DNA of 64,000 nt from Nocardiopsis eucommiae (GTDB lineage Bacteria; Actinomycetota; Actinomycetes; Streptosporangiales; Streptosporangiaceae). Position numbers and translations under genes: made by a program. The stretch covers positions 744,001 through 808,000 of the forward strand of contig CP074402.1 in the NCBI GenBank assembly GCA_018388625.1. The letters run 5' to 3'. A model generated the notes under the pieces. That model saw nothing but the letters and a program-made list of their open reading frames with translations, had not been told where the DNA came from and did not search any database. Positions 1 to 9,693 of this stretch are shown here, in pieces (positions within the stretch are counted from its first letter, which is position 1; every line of letters starts with the position of its first letter).

Positions 1-32
1 GAGCGGCCCCGGGAAGAAAGCACAGGTGACCC

Positions 33-941
33 ATGCCCTCTCGCCACTCCGACCAGCGCGTCGTCGCGGTCAAGCCCGTCGTCGTCCCCGCGCCCGGCCG
101 CGACGTCGAACTCCGGGTGAAGGTCACCGCTCCCGTGTCGGGCCGGGACCTTCCCGTCATCGTGTTCTCCCACGGCAACGCGTGGTCCATGGACGGATAC
201 GGGCCCCTCGTCGACCGGTGGGCGGCCGCCGGATTCGTCGTCGTGCAGCCCACCCACCCGGACTCCCGCCGCAACGAGCTCACTTGGGAGGACCCGCGCT
301 TCCCCACGATCTGGCGCGTGCGGATCGCGGACCTGCACGCGGTCGTCGACGGTCTCGGTGACCTCCTTCGCCAGGCGGGTGATCTGGAGGACCGCGCCGA
401 CCGGGACCGCGTCGCCGTCGTCGGCCACTCCTGGGGTGCCCAGAGCGCCGGTGCGCTCCTCGGCGCGCGGGTGCTCGACGTCGACGGCACCCCCGGGGAG
501 GACTTCTCCCATGCCGCAGTCTCGGCCGGCGCGCTCATCGCCGCGACAGGGACGGGAGACACCCTCACCCCGTTCGCCCTCGAACACCTTCCGTTCATGA
601 GGCCGGACTACTCCACGATGACCGCTCCGACCCTGGTCGTGGCGGGCGGCCGGGACGATTCCCCGCTCTCCACCCGGGGGCCGGAGTGGTTCACGGACGC
701 CTACCACCTCAGCCCCGCCCCGAAGAGCCTGCTCGACATCCCCGAGGGCGAGCACACCCTGGGTGGTCTCGCCGGTGAGGCGGTCGCGGAGACCACCGAC
801 GAGGACCCCGACCGCGTCGCCCTCGTCGCCGACGTCGTCTCGGCCTACCTCCACCACGCCCTCAGGCTCGACGACGCCGCTTGGACCGCGCTCAACGACG
901 CGGCCGAAGGCGACGGCACGTGGGACATCACCAGCAAGTGA
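33..941 (+). CDS. alpha/beta hydrolase (chlorophyllase/PAF-acetylhydrolase-like)
   Basis: A 302-residue protein with the outline of an alpha/beta hydrolase. An oxyanion-type strand-loop VIVFSHGNAWS lies near residues 41-51 and the nucleophile elbow GHSWG near residue 135. A late GGRDD and a GEHTLGG segment can supply the acid and the histidine. The fold resembles chlorophyllase-like or dienelactone-hydrolase-like esterases that act on small esters. There is no signal peptide, so it is probably cytoplasmic. It sits alone on this strand; the convergent neighbour starts beyond a gap of about 90 bases. The substrate cannot be named from sequence. The fold call is firm, the specificity unknown. 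Confidence 0.8.
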   Translation: MPSRHSDQRVVAVKPVVVPAPGRDVELRVKVTAPVSGRDLPVIVFSHGNAWSMDGYGPLVDRWAAAGFVVVQPTHPDSRRNELTWEDPRFPTIWRVRIADLHAVVDGLGDLLRQAGDLEDRADRDRVAVVGHSWGAQSAGALLGARVLDVDGTPGEDFSHAAVSAGALIAATGTGDTLTPFALEHLPFMRPDYSTMTAPTLVVAGGRDDSPLSTRGPEWFTDAYHLSPAPKSLLDIPEGEHTLGGLAGEAVAETTDEDPDRVALVADVVSAYLHHALRLDDAAWTALNDAAEGDGTWDITSK

Positions 942-1028
942 ACCCGACGGCCCGCCGCGGCGCCGGACCGGGCGCACGCGGTGGCGGCGTGGTCTCCGTG
1001 TGGGACGTCCGAGGGCCGGGACGGAGCC

Positions 1029-2093
1029 TCAGGGGCCGAGGACCGGGGTCGAGGCCTCGGACGGCACCGCGGCCTCGGGCGGCGGGCGGTCGTTGGCGTA
1101 CTTGACCGACCGGTAGTAGTCGACCGCGCCCGGGTGCAGGGGCACCGGCAGGGTCGAGATCGCCGAGCGCGGGTGCAGGTGCAGCGCCACCGGGTGGATC
1201 TCGACCAGGTCCGCCTGGAACTCGAAGAGCAACCGCGTGAACTCCTCGGCCTGGTGGTCGGGCATCGCGGAGTTCACCACCAGCAGGCTCGGCACCCCGA
1301 TCGTCCGCACCGCCGGAACGTCCGCGTAGGTCCCGGCGGGGACCGGCAGCTCCGTGAAGTACTCCCCGTACCGCTCGGTCAGGGCCGGGACCTGGTCGGC
1401 CAGGTCCAGCAGGCGCACCGGAACCCGCTCCGCGAGGTCCCCGACCGCCTGGGTCGGTATCCCGCCGGACCAGAAGAACGCGTCCACCCGGCCCTCCTCC
1501 AGCGCCCGCGCCGAGTCACCTATGGACAGCTGGAGCCGCTCCACCTCACCGGCCGCGCCGGGGCGCTTCCCCTCGGCCACCGCTGTCAGACCGGACAGGT
1601 CCAGGAGCCGGTCCGCCATCATCTCGGTGCCCGAACCGGCCGAACCCACCGACACCGTCCCCCCGGCCAGATCAGCGATCGCGTTCACCGGGGAATCCGC
1701 GCGAACCACCACGTGCGTGTGGTTGTCATACAGGCGGGCGATGGCGGAGATCGGCAGCGGCTCCTCGAAGGGCTCCTCGCCGTCCACGGCCAGCGCGGCC
1801 ACGTCGGAGAGGGTGAACGCCACGTCCAGCGAGCCGTCCGCGACGAGCAGGTTGTTCTCCACGCTCGCGGCGGTCGTCAACGCGGTGATCCAGGTGTCCT
1901 GCCGGGAGGCGGTGACCTCAGCCAGTCCGCTGCCGTACACGTGGTAGACCCCGCCCGCGCCGCCGGTTCCGACGGAGAGCCGCAGCGGGGCCGGGTGCAG
2001 GGGAGACGCGCAGGTGAGCACCGTCGCCACGACCGCGCACGCGGCCGTGAACCGGGTGACGCTCCAGAGAGGCTGGGGGACGGACGACGCCAT
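1029..2093 (-). CDS. TAXI-family TRAP transporter solute-binding protein (divergent paralogue)
   Basis: A 354-residue extracytoplasmic binding protein of the TAXI family. It has an N-terminal hydrophobic signal segment (about residues 11-30), then the family start LSVGTGGAGGVYHVYG and the later VSVGSAGSGTEMMA and HPGAVDYYRS blocks. ATG at 2093 is chosen because TATCGT (2105-2100, minus strand) lies six bases upstream, as expected for a leaderless transcript. It is divergent from a second TAXI protein that belongs to a TRAP operon. It may serve the same permease with another ligand, or act as a sensor component. It has no clear lipobox, unlike its neighbour. Confidence 0.82.
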   Translation of the reverse strand: MASSVPQPLWSVTRFTAACAVVATVLTCASPLHPAPLRLSVGTGGAGGVYHVYGSGLAEVTASRQDTWITALTTAASVENNLLVADGSLDVAFTLSDVAALAVDGEEPFEEPLPISAIARLYDNHTHVVVRADSPVNAIADLAGGTVSVGSAGSGTEMMADRLLDLSGLTAVAEGKRPGAAGEVERLQLSIGDSARALEEGRVDAFFWSGGIPTQAVGDLAERVPVRLLDLADQVPALTERYGEYFTELPVPAGTYADVPAVRTIGVPSLLVVNSAMPDHQAEEFTRLLFEFQADLVEIHPVALHLHPRSAISTLPVPLHPGAVDYYRSVKYANDRPPPEAAVPSEASTPVLGP

Positions 2094-2330
2094 GGGCGAA
2101 CGATACCAACGAGTGTGAAACCTCAGAAGAGGCTCAAATACCTTCTCGGGTCCTGCGGGTTTCGACGTGATGGCGGTTACGTTGCCAGCGGCGGCGGGGC
2201 GGGGGCCACGACTGCGTCCCGCGGCCCGCGTGCCGGAGCCGGACCCGGGTTCCGGGCACGGCAGGCGGGTATCCCCCGACTCTCCCGCGCCCCCTGACGC
2301 ACGAAGCACCTCGAGAGGACCCCCACAACC

Positions 2331-3404
2331 ATGCGACGCTCCACACTGTCTTTGGTCGCCATCCCCGCCAGCGTGCTCATGCTGGCCGCCTGCTCGCAGC
2401 CCGCCGAGCAGGCCGCCGAGGACATCGAGCTCGGTGGCGGTGAAGTCCAGAACAACCTCAGCATCGTCACCGGCGGCACGACCGGTGTGTACTACCCCAT
2501 CGGCGGCGCCCTGCGCGGCATCATCGGTGACAACCTCGAGGGCCAGTCCGCCTCCGTCGAGGCCACCGGCGCCTCCGTCGAGAACATCCGCCTCCTCGGC
2601 TCCGGCGAGAGCCACCTGGCCATCGTCCAGGGTGACGCCGCCGACCAGGGCTTCACCGGCACCGGTGACTTCGAGGGCGACCCCGTCGAGACGTACTCGC
2701 TCGCGGTCCTGTACCCGAACGTCTTCCACGCGGTGACGCTCCAGAGCATCAAGGAGCGCGAGGGCTTCGACTGCTTCTACGACATCATCGGCAACCGCTA
2801 CTCCGTCGGTGACATCGGCAGCGGCAACGAGGCCACCACCAACCAGGTCTTCGACTCGCTGGAGATCGGCCCGAGCGAGGTCGAGATCCAGCAGCTGGGC
2901 TACGCGGAGACCGCGAACGCCCTGACCAACAACCAGCTCGACGCCGGTTCCTGGGTCGTCGGTGAGGGCCACTCCGGCATCACCGAGCTCGGCACCACCG
3001 AGGACATCGCGCTCATCGAGATGTGCGACGACGAGCGCGACGCCATCGTCAGCGGCTACGGCGGCTACACCGAGCACGTCGTCAAGGGCGGCACCTACCC
3101 GGGGATCGACGACGACGTGTCGACGATCGCCGTCTGGAACGCGCTGGTCGTGCCCGGCACCTTCAACGAGGACCAGGCCTACGAGATCACCAAGGCGATG
3201 TTCGACAACATCGACCAGGTGATCGGCGTGTACGCCCCGGGCGAGGAGTACCTGGTCCCGGAGACGATCGAGAACAGCCCGGTCCCCGTCCACCCGGGCG
3301 CCATCCGCTTCTACGAGGAGCAGGGCGTCGAGATCCCCGAGGACCTGCGCCCCGAGGGCACCGAGGCGGGCGACAGCGCCGCCGAGGACACCGACGAAGA
3401 GTAG
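2331..3404 (+). CDS. TAXI-family TRAP transporter solute-binding lipoprotein
   Basis: A 357-residue secreted lipoprotein. The signal peptide ends in the lipobox LAAC (Cys about residue 21). The mature part has the TAXI signatures IVTGGTTGVYYPIGGAL near the start, VGDIGSGNEATTNQ in the middle and HPGAIRFYEE near the end. The C-terminus is acidic and low in complexity. It captures a ligand for the tripartite ATP-independent periplasmic-type permease encoded downstream. In this family ligands are often C4-dicarboxylates, glutamate or similar anions, but none can be assigned here. It is the first gene of an apparent operon with the DUF1850 and permease genes. Confidence 0.9.
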   Translation: MRRSTLSLVAIPASVLMLAACSQPAEQAAEDIELGGGEVQNNLSIVTGGTTGVYYPIGGALRGIIGDNLEGQSASVEATGASVENIRLLGSGESHLAIVQGDAADQGFTGTGDFEGDPVETYSLAVLYPNVFHAVTLQSIKEREGFDCFYDIIGNRYSVGDIGSGNEATTNQVFDSLEIGPSEVEIQQLGYAETANALTNNQLDAGSWVVGEGHSGITELGTTEDIALIEMCDDERDAIVSGYGGYTEHVVKGGTYPGIDDDVSTIAVWNALVVPGTFNEDQAYEITKAMFDNIDQVIGVYAPGEEYLVPETIENSPVPVHPGAIRFYEEQGVEIPEDLRPEGTEAGDSAAEDTDEE

Positions 3405-3417
3405 GTCGCACACACCG

Positions 3418-3993
3418 ATGGAACCGACCGCGGTGGGACGATCCGCGGACGCCGAACCCCGGCGTCCGCGGATCTCCGCGCTCCGCCGCGCCGGCCTGTG
3501 GCTCGGCGCCGGACTCGGCGCGGCCCTGCTCGTCGGCGCGCTCCTCCCCGTGTGGCCCGCGCTGCGCCTGAGCGTGGACGGCGACCGCCTCGGCCACCTG
3601 CCGCTGGCCGAGGGCGAGCAGTTCACCGTCTCCTACGTGCACTCGATCGACCACCTGCCGATCGAGGAGAACATCGAGGTCCGTGACGGCGAACTGGTCG
3701 CCGACTCGACCCGCCTGCGCCAGTTCGGCGCGGGCATGGGCCAGATCCCCGGTCAGGGAACCGGCCGCGCCGACGGCGAGTGGTGGGTCATCGAGGACAT
3801 GAACCGCCACGTCGGTCCGGAGCTCGCGATCCGTGTGGGCACGGCCTCCGTGGACCACCGGCTGCGCACTCCCGACACCGAGGTACGGCTCTCCCCGTGC
3901 CTCACCTCCCGCAGGGTGGCCGTCGAGCCCGCCCGGATCTCCACCCTCGTCCTGCTGATCGGCCGCTCACCGCAGCCGGTCTGTGACGAGTAG
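3418..3993 (+). CDS. DUF1850 protein, TRAP-TAXI accessory
   Basis: A 191-residue protein with one N-terminal membrane segment (about residues 25-47, LWLGAGLGAALLVGALLPVW) and a DUF1850 core. The core includes FTVSYVHSIDHLPIEE and an aromatic patch around WWVIEDM. It starts 13 bases after the TAXI lipoprotein and ends about 100 bases before the fused permease. DUF1850 proteins are known to occur between TAXI binding proteins and their permeases; their biochemical role is not established. It probably acts at the outer membrane face as an accessory of the transporter. The family assignment is from the conserved segment and context. Confidence 0.75.
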   Translation: MEPTAVGRSADAEPRRPRISALRRAGLWLGAGLGAALLVGALLPVWPALRLSVDGDRLGHLPLAEGEQFTVSYVHSIDHLPIEENIEVRDGELVADSTRLRQFGAGMGQIPGQGTGRADGEWWVIEDMNRHVGPELAIRVGTASVDHRLRTPDTEVRLSPCLTSRRVAVEPARISTLVLLIGRSPQPVCDE

Positions 3994-4091
3994 CAGTCCC
4001 TCAGGTCCTCCCCCGCCTGAAGCACCCTCCGCCGCGTGGTCACCGTGTTCTCACGCACCGCGCGGTCCATCCGTCGAACCCGAGGAAGAAC

Positions 4092-6383
4092 ATGGCTGAG
4101 AAACCACAGGTGCGGGGTGACGCGCCCCCGACGCCGGAGGAAACCGAGCGGGACGGTCGTGACGACACCGCCACCTCCGCCGCCGAGGAGTCGTCCGAGG
4201 TCGGCTTCGGCAAGGGCGGCCGCAGGACCGGGACCTCCGCCGACGCCCTGCCGGACGTCGACGGGCTCGGGGACGACGCCCCGCCGTTCTGGCGCCGGAT
4301 CGCCGCCGAGCGCTGGGGCGAGGGCCGGTTCGGGCTCGCCATGGGCGGGATCATCCTGCTCCTGGGCATCGCCCTGACCGCCTTCCAGCTCTGGATCGCC
4401 CTGCGTTCCGGTCTGGACGCCCGTCAGCAGCGGCTCATGCACCTCATGCTGGTCATGCTGATGGTCTTCATCATCATGCCGCCGTTCAAGAAGTCCACGG
4501 TGGAGGGGAACCCGGTCGCGTACGTGGCGGGGGCCGTCCTCGACCTCGTCATGGTCGTCGCGACCGTCGTGGTCAGCTTCTACCCGATCGTGTACCAGGC
4601 GGAGCTCGCCCGCCGCGCGGGCGCCTACACCGACCTGGACTGGATCATGGGTCTGGTCGCCATCGTGGTCCTGTTGGAGGCCACCCGGCGCTCCGTCGGC
4701 CTGATCATGGTCCTGCTGGTGGCGGCGTTCATCTACTACGCCTGGATCGGCCCGCTGATCCCCGGCGACTTCGGCCACTCCGGCGTCACGATCCAGCGCA
4801 TCTCCACCCACGCCTACCTGGGCAACGACGGCATCTACGGGCTCACACTCGGGGTCGTCGTCACGTTCGTGTTCGTCTTCATCCTCTTCGGCGCGCTGCT
4901 GTCCAAGACCGGCGGCGGCAACTTCTTCGTCGGCCTGGCCTACGTCCTCACCGGACGCATGGTGGGCGGCCCGGCCAAGGGCGCGGTGCTCGGCAGCGCC
5001 CTGATGGGTTCGGTCTCCGGCAGCGCCATCGCCAACGTGGTCACCACCGGCCCCTTCACCATCCCGCTGATGAAGAAGGTCGGCTACAAGAAGCACGACG
5101 CGGCCGGTGTGGAGGCCGCCGCCTCCACCGGCGGCCAGGTCCTGCCGCCCATCATGGGCGCGGGCGCGTTCCTCATGGCGGAGCGGCTGGGCATCCCCTA
5201 CGCCGACATCGTCAAGGTCGCGATCATCCCCGCGATCATGTACTTCGCCCTGATGTTCCTGTTCGTGGACATCCTCGCCCGCAAGAACAACATCCGGCCG
5301 ATGGAGGGGGACGAGATCCCCACCTTCGCCATCGTGATGCGGGCGGGCTGGCACTTCATGGCCCCGCTGATCCTGCTGATCGTCCTGCTGCTCAACTACG
5401 TGCCGCCGACGCAGGCCGGCCTGGCCGCCTGCGGCGCCCTGCTCGTGGTGGCCATGCTGCGCGCGAGCAGCCGCCTCAGCCTCAAGGACTTCCTGGAGGT
5501 GTTCGTGATGGCGGCCCGCAGCACCCTGCCGGTCTCCGTGGCGTGCGCCGTGGCGGGCATCATCGTCGGCATGGTCGGCCTCACCGGCCTGGGCCTGGTC
5601 TTCTCCGACGTCCTGGTCAACGCCTTCGCGGGCAACCTCTTCATGACCCTGGTGATGGTGGCCCTGGCCTCCCTGATCCTGGGCATCGGCCTGCCGGTGA
5701 CCGCGTCCTACGTGGTGCTGGTGATCCTGGCCGGTCCGGCGCTGGAGCAGCTCGGCCTGGCGCTGATCGTCGCGCACATGATCGTGTACTGGCTCAGCCA
5801 GGACTCCAACGTCACCCCGCCGGTGGCCTTCGCGGCCTTCGCGGCGGCGGGCATCGCGAACTCCAGTCCGATGCGCTCGGGCGTGTCCTCGTGGAAGTTC
5901 GCCAAGGGTCTGTACCTGATCCCGCTGCTCATGGCCTACTCGGCGCTCATGGAGGTGGACGGTCCGGTCATCGACCTGGTGATGGCGATCGCCACCGGAT
6001 CGGTCGCGTTGGCGGCCGGTGCCATGGCGATCGAGGGCTTCTTCCTGCGCCGCACCCTGCTGGGCGAGCGCATCGCGCTGGGACTCTCCGCCGCCCTGGT
6101 CCTGATCGCCCCCGAGTGGAGCGGGTGGACCGAGTCGCTGCTGTCCGTCCAGGTCTCGCCGGACTGGTTCATCGGCGCCGGTACCGTCGCGGGCATCGTG
6201 CTCATCACCCTCCAGGTGGTCAACCACCGCCGTGACAAGGCGAAGGGCCTGGTCGCCCCGCTCGGACAGGAGCAGCCGAAGGCCGGGCAGACCGTCGGGA
6301 CCGCGCCCGAGGAGTCCTCGAAGGACGTCGAGTCCTCGAAGGACGCCGAGGCCGCGGAGACCACGGAGTCCACGAAGGCCTAG
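4092..6383 (+). CDS. TRAP transporter permease, fused 4TM/12TM subunit
   Basis: A 763-residue integral membrane protein in which the small (DctQ-like) and large (DctM-like) TRAP subunits are joined. An acidic hydrophilic N-terminus of about 75 residues precedes multiple membrane segments. Family landmarks include the GGGNFFVGLAY region, GSVSGSAIANVVTTGPFTIP, EAAASTGGQVLPPIMGAGAF and QDSNVTPPVAFAAFAAAG. The C-terminal tail is charged, with repeated SSKD. It imports an organic solute using a cation gradient with the TAXI lipoprotein upstream. ATG follows a GAGGAAG ribosome-binding site. A perfect 16-bp hairpin just downstream ends the operon. Confidence 0.92.
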   Translation: MAEKPQVRGDAPPTPEETERDGRDDTATSAAEESSEVGFGKGGRRTGTSADALPDVDGLGDDAPPFWRRIAAERWGEGRFGLAMGGIILLLGIALTAFQLWIALRSGLDARQQRLMHLMLVMLMVFIIMPPFKKSTVEGNPVAYVAGAVLDLVMVVATVVVSFYPIVYQAELARRAGAYTDLDWIMGLVAIVVLLEATRRSVGLIMVLLVAAFIYYAWIGPLIPGDFGHSGVTIQRISTHAYLGNDGIYGLTLGVVVTFVFVFILFGALLSKTGGGNFFVGLAYVLTGRMVGGPAKGAVLGSALMGSVSGSAIANVVTTGPFTIPLMKKVGYKKHDAAGVEAAASTGGQVLPPIMGAGAFLMAERLGIPYADIVKVAIIPAIMYFALMFLFVDILARKNNIRPMEGDEIPTFAIVMRAGWHFMAPLILLIVLLLNYVPPTQAGLAACGALLVVAMLRASSRLSLKDFLEVFVMAARSTLPVSVACAVAGIIVGMVGLTGLGLVFSDVLVNAFAGNLFMTLVMVALASLILGIGLPVTASYVVLVILAGPALEQLGLALIVAHMIVYWLSQDSNVTPPVAFAAFAAAGIANSSPMRSGVSSWKFAKGLYLIPLLMAYSALMEVDGPVIDLVMAIATGSVALAAGAMAIEGFFLRRTLLGERIALGLSAALVLIAPEWSGWTESLLSVQVSPDWFIGAGTVAGIVLITLQVVNHRRDKAKGLVAPLGQEQPKAGQTVGTAPEESSKDVESSKDAEAAETTESTKA

Positions 6384-6407
6384 CGGTCGGCGTACTCCGG
6401 TTCCCCT

Positions 6408-6443
6408 GACGGGGCGCGGTGGCACCCGCCACCGCGCCCCGTC
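6408..6443 (+). terminator. intrinsic terminator after the TRAP operon
   Basis: A perfect 16-bp inverted repeat, GACGGGGCGCGGTGGC and its complement, with a 4-base loop lies 24 bases after the permease stop codon. Confidence 0.75.
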
Positions 6444-6477
6444 CGTGTTCCCCTCCGCATGTCCTAACCTCGCTGGC

Positions 6478-7511
6478 ATGTGGCGATTCGGATGGAAACC
6501 GGGGCGGGGCCTCCAGGGCACCGACCTGGAGGCGGTGCTGGTGTCGGCCTCCTACGGAACGGACCCCCTGGTGCGCGCCGCCTGTGAGGCGGTACGCGAG
6601 GGCGACGCGGAGGCGGGCGCGACCCTGCTCGTGGAGACCAGGGAGGACCCCGAGGCCCGTACCTACCAGGCGGAGGCCCTGGGCCGGGCCGCCGTGGACC
6701 GCCCCGACGAGATCGCGGGGCTGGTCGGTGAGGGCGCCGACCCCGCCGACGCCATGCTCTGGCTCGGCCACGCCCTGCTCGCCCGCGCCGTGACCCTGCC
6801 CTCCGGCGGGGCCGGTGCCGGTCAGGCCGACCGCAAGGCCTTCGAGGCCGCCCTGCACGAGGCTCGCGACCCCCTCCGGGAGTCCGCTCGGCTCAACCCC
6901 GACGACGCCGCCCCCTGGGCCGCGCTCCAGACCGTCGCGATGGGGCTGGGGAGCACCCGGAACGGGAGGAGGCCTGGACCGAGTCGGTCTCCCGGGCGCC
7001 GCACCTGTACCCGGCGCACGTGACTCGGGTCCGCTCGCTGGCCCCCTCCCGAGGAGGGTCGGCGGAGGAGATGTTCGCCGCCGCGGGGGCGGCCGCGGAC
7101 ACCGCGCCCGAGGGCAGCCCGCTGCCGTCCGTCCTCGCCCTGGCCCACGCCGAGTACCTGCGGGGCGAGCAGCGCCGCCTCGTCCGGGAGGGCAACAGCG
7201 CGTACATCAGCTCCATGGCGATGGGGCGCCTGCACGGAGACGCCGTCCGCGAGCTGTTCGAGCTCGCCCAGGGGTGGGCGTCGGCGGCCGTGCCGCACGT
7301 GCGGGACGTCCAGGCCCACCACCTGTTCGGCTGGGCCTTCCACCGGGCGGGAGAGGCGGACCTGGCCCGCTGGCACCTGGGCATGGTCGGCCGGTACGTC
7401 TGCGATGTGCCCTGGGCCTTCTTCGGCTCCCCGCGCACCGAGGCCGCCCTGGCCATGTCCGAGCTCGGGGTGGACCCGCGCCCCACGCCCGGGGACGACG
7501 TCACCCGGTGA
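6478..7511 (+). CDS. hypothetical protein, interrupted by one frameshift
   Basis: A conserved-looking gene of unknown function. ATG at 6478 opens a frame (MWRFGWKPGRGLQ...) rich in alpha-helical Ala/Glu/Leu. It loses its frame at the GGGG run 6948-6951 and resumes one frame over to the stop at 7511 (about 344 residues if one base is restored). Helical repeat-like pairs (AHAEYLRGEQ..., HHLFGWAFHRAGEADLARWH) suggest a TPR-like solenoid. No catalytic motif is visible. It stands alone between the TRAP terminator and a small membrane gene. The restored protein reads smoothly through the junction (GLGEHPEREEAWTESV), so a missing G is more likely than a true pseudogene. Confidence 0.6.
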
Positions 7512-7628
7512 CCCGGGCGGGCCGGGACCGGGTCGGGCGTTCCGCCCCATGGGAGCACGGAACGGGCGTCGCACGGGGTGAGTAGGAGTACTCATGCGGT
7601 GCGGGTGGCGGCGGCACAGACTGGTGAC

Positions 7629-8110
7629 ATGACGAAGACGACCCCCGAAGCGATCTCCCCGCTCCGCGCCGCACTCCTCGGCCTCGCCGCGGGCGCGGGC
7701 GCGGCACTCCTGGCCGAGGGCCTCGGCTTCCTGGTCAGCACCCTCCTCGTCGCGGTCCAGTCCGACGAGGTGGTCGGGGCCAACATCGGCGCCGGGCTCG
7801 CCGCCGGGGCCGTGACCCTGCTCATCGCCCCCGCCCTGGCCCTGCTCCTGCTGAGACTGACGCGCGTGCCCCGCCCCCTCGCCGTCGTCCTGTACTCCCT
7901 GCCCCTCTACCTGGTCCTGAGCGTGGCCGCCTCCAGCGGGGCCATCGTCCTGGAGACCTGGCTGTGGGACCGGTTCCCGGACCTCGCCGACCTCACCAGC
8001 CCGTGGGTGCCCTGGTACCTCCTGACCCTGGTCTCCCTCCCCTGCCGGTCGCCCTCGCCGCGCTGCTGACCACCCGTTCCCGGGGCACCCGGGACACCGC
8101 CGGGGTCTGA
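7629..8110 (+). CDS. small integral membrane protein, frame broken near its end
   Basis: A hydrophobic protein of about 160 residues with four likely membrane segments and no recognisable family. ATG at 7629 is preceded by GGTGAC. The frame as given ends at 8069 with an untypical polar tail (CRSPSPRC). Adding one C in the CCCC run 8039-8042 instead continues the last membrane segment (SLPLPVALAALLTTRSRG) to the stop at 8110. The gene lies between an unknown gene and hen1. Function unknown. Confidence 0.55.
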
Positions 8111-8173
8111 CCCCGTACCCGACCGGACCGAAAAGCACTGGTCGGTACCGGCCCGGTCGGAAACAATGCACGG

Positions 8174-9693
8174 GTGCTACTGACGATCACCACCACGGCC
8201 CAGCCGGCGACGGACCTCGGACACCTGCTGCACAAGCACCCCGACAAGGCGCAGAGCTTCGAGCAGTCCTTCGGGACGGCGCACGTCTTCTACCCCGAGG
8301 CCACCGACGAACGCTGCACGGCCGCGCTCCTCCTGGAGGTGGACCCGCGGGCGCTGCTGCGCTCGCGGACGTCGGTGAGCACCCCGGACTTCGCCCTCGC
8401 CCAGTACGTGAACGACCGCCCCTACGCCTCCTCCTCGCTGTTCACGGTGGCGCTGGGCCGGGTGCTGCGGTCCGCGATCCGGGGGACGAGCGAGCGGCGC
8501 CCCGAACTGGCCCGCACACCCCTCCCGCTGGTCCTGCACCTGCCCGCCGTGCCCTGCCGCCCCGGCCCCGAGAGGGCGCGGGCACTCTTCGAGCCCCTGG
8601 GCTGGACGGTGGAGGCCGTTCCGGTCCCGCTCGACCCCGGACTGCCCGGGTGGGGAGACTCGCACTACCTGTCGCTCACCCTGACCGGCACCCTGCGGCT
8701 GTCCGAGGCGCTGAGCCACCTGTACGTGCTGCTGCCCGCGATGGAGGGGGCCACAAGCACTACTGGGTCGACTCCACCGAGATCGACAAGCTCCTGCGGG
8801 CGGGCGGCGCACCGGTCGACGGGGTCGTCGGAGAGGACGGCCCGGGCTGGCTGGCCGGACACCCCGAGCGCGCCTGGATCTCCCGTCGCTTCCTCGCCCG
8901 CAGGGAGAGGTACGCGCGTACCGCCCTGGCGCGCCTGGAGGAGGCCGGAGACCTCGAACCAGGGCCGGACGACGAGGACGCCACCGCCGAGGCGCCCGGC
9001 GCCGCCACGGTCCCGCGCGACCCGGCCGTCGAGGAGCGCGAGCCCTCCCTGGCCGACCAGCGCGCGGGCGCGGTCACGGCGGCCCTGGGCGCCGAACGGG
9101 CCACCAGCGTCATCGACCTCGGCTGCGGCGGGGGCAGGCTGCTGGAGCGTCTGGTCCGCGACCGCTCCCTGGAGCGCGTCACCGGTGTGGACGTCCACCT
9201 CGGCAGCCTGGAGGCCGCCCACCGCAGGCTCTGCGGGGGCTGCCACCCGGGCGGCGGCGGGCGCCACCGGCCGCTCCTCGCCGACGCCCACGAGGACCGC
9301 TCGGCGCCCGGGGCCCGCCCCGAACTGCTGCTGGGCTCCGTCGTCTACCGGGACCGGCGCTTCCGGGGCCACGACGCGGCGGTGCTCATGGAGGTCGTCG
9401 AGCACCTCGACCCCTCCCGGCTGCCCGCCATGGAACAGGTCGTCTTCGGTGACGCCGCACCCCGGGTCGTCGTGGTCACCACGCCCAACGCCGAGTACAA
9501 CCGCCACTACGAGGGACTGGCCGAGGGGGAGTTCCGGCACGCCGACCACCGCTTCGAGTGGACCCGCGCCGAGTTCGCCGCCTGGACCGACCGGGTCGCC
9601 GCCGCGCACGGCTACGCCGTCCGCCGCCTCCCGGTGGGTCCCGAACACCCCGAGACCGGCGCACCGACCCAGATGGGAGTCTTCACCAAGTGA
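8174..9693 (+). CDS. hen1: 3'-terminal RNA ribose 2'-O-methyltransferase Hen1 (one frameshift)
   Basis: Bacterial Hen1 marks the 3'-terminal ribose of a cleaved RNA with a 2'-O-methyl group before ligation, so the repaired site resists a second cut. The N-terminal Hen1 domain (MLLTITTTAQPATDLGHLL...) interacts with Pnkp in known systems. The C-terminal methyltransferase domain shows the SAM motif VIDLGCGGGRLL and the metal-binding EVVEHLDPSRLP region followed by TTPNAEYN. GTG start at 8174. The frame breaks at the GGGGG run 8746-8750; one added base rejoins LLPAMEGG to the family hallmark HKHYWV and gives about 506 residues. The stop overlaps the GTG of pnkp, so the two are translationally coupled. 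Confidence 0.88.

Noticed and set aside
6948-6951. Programmed ribosomal frameshifting as the cause of broken frames
   Set aside because: Twenty breaks, all needing one extra base in plain G/C runs and hitting housekeeping genes without slippery-site or pseudoknot features, are better explained by sequence error.
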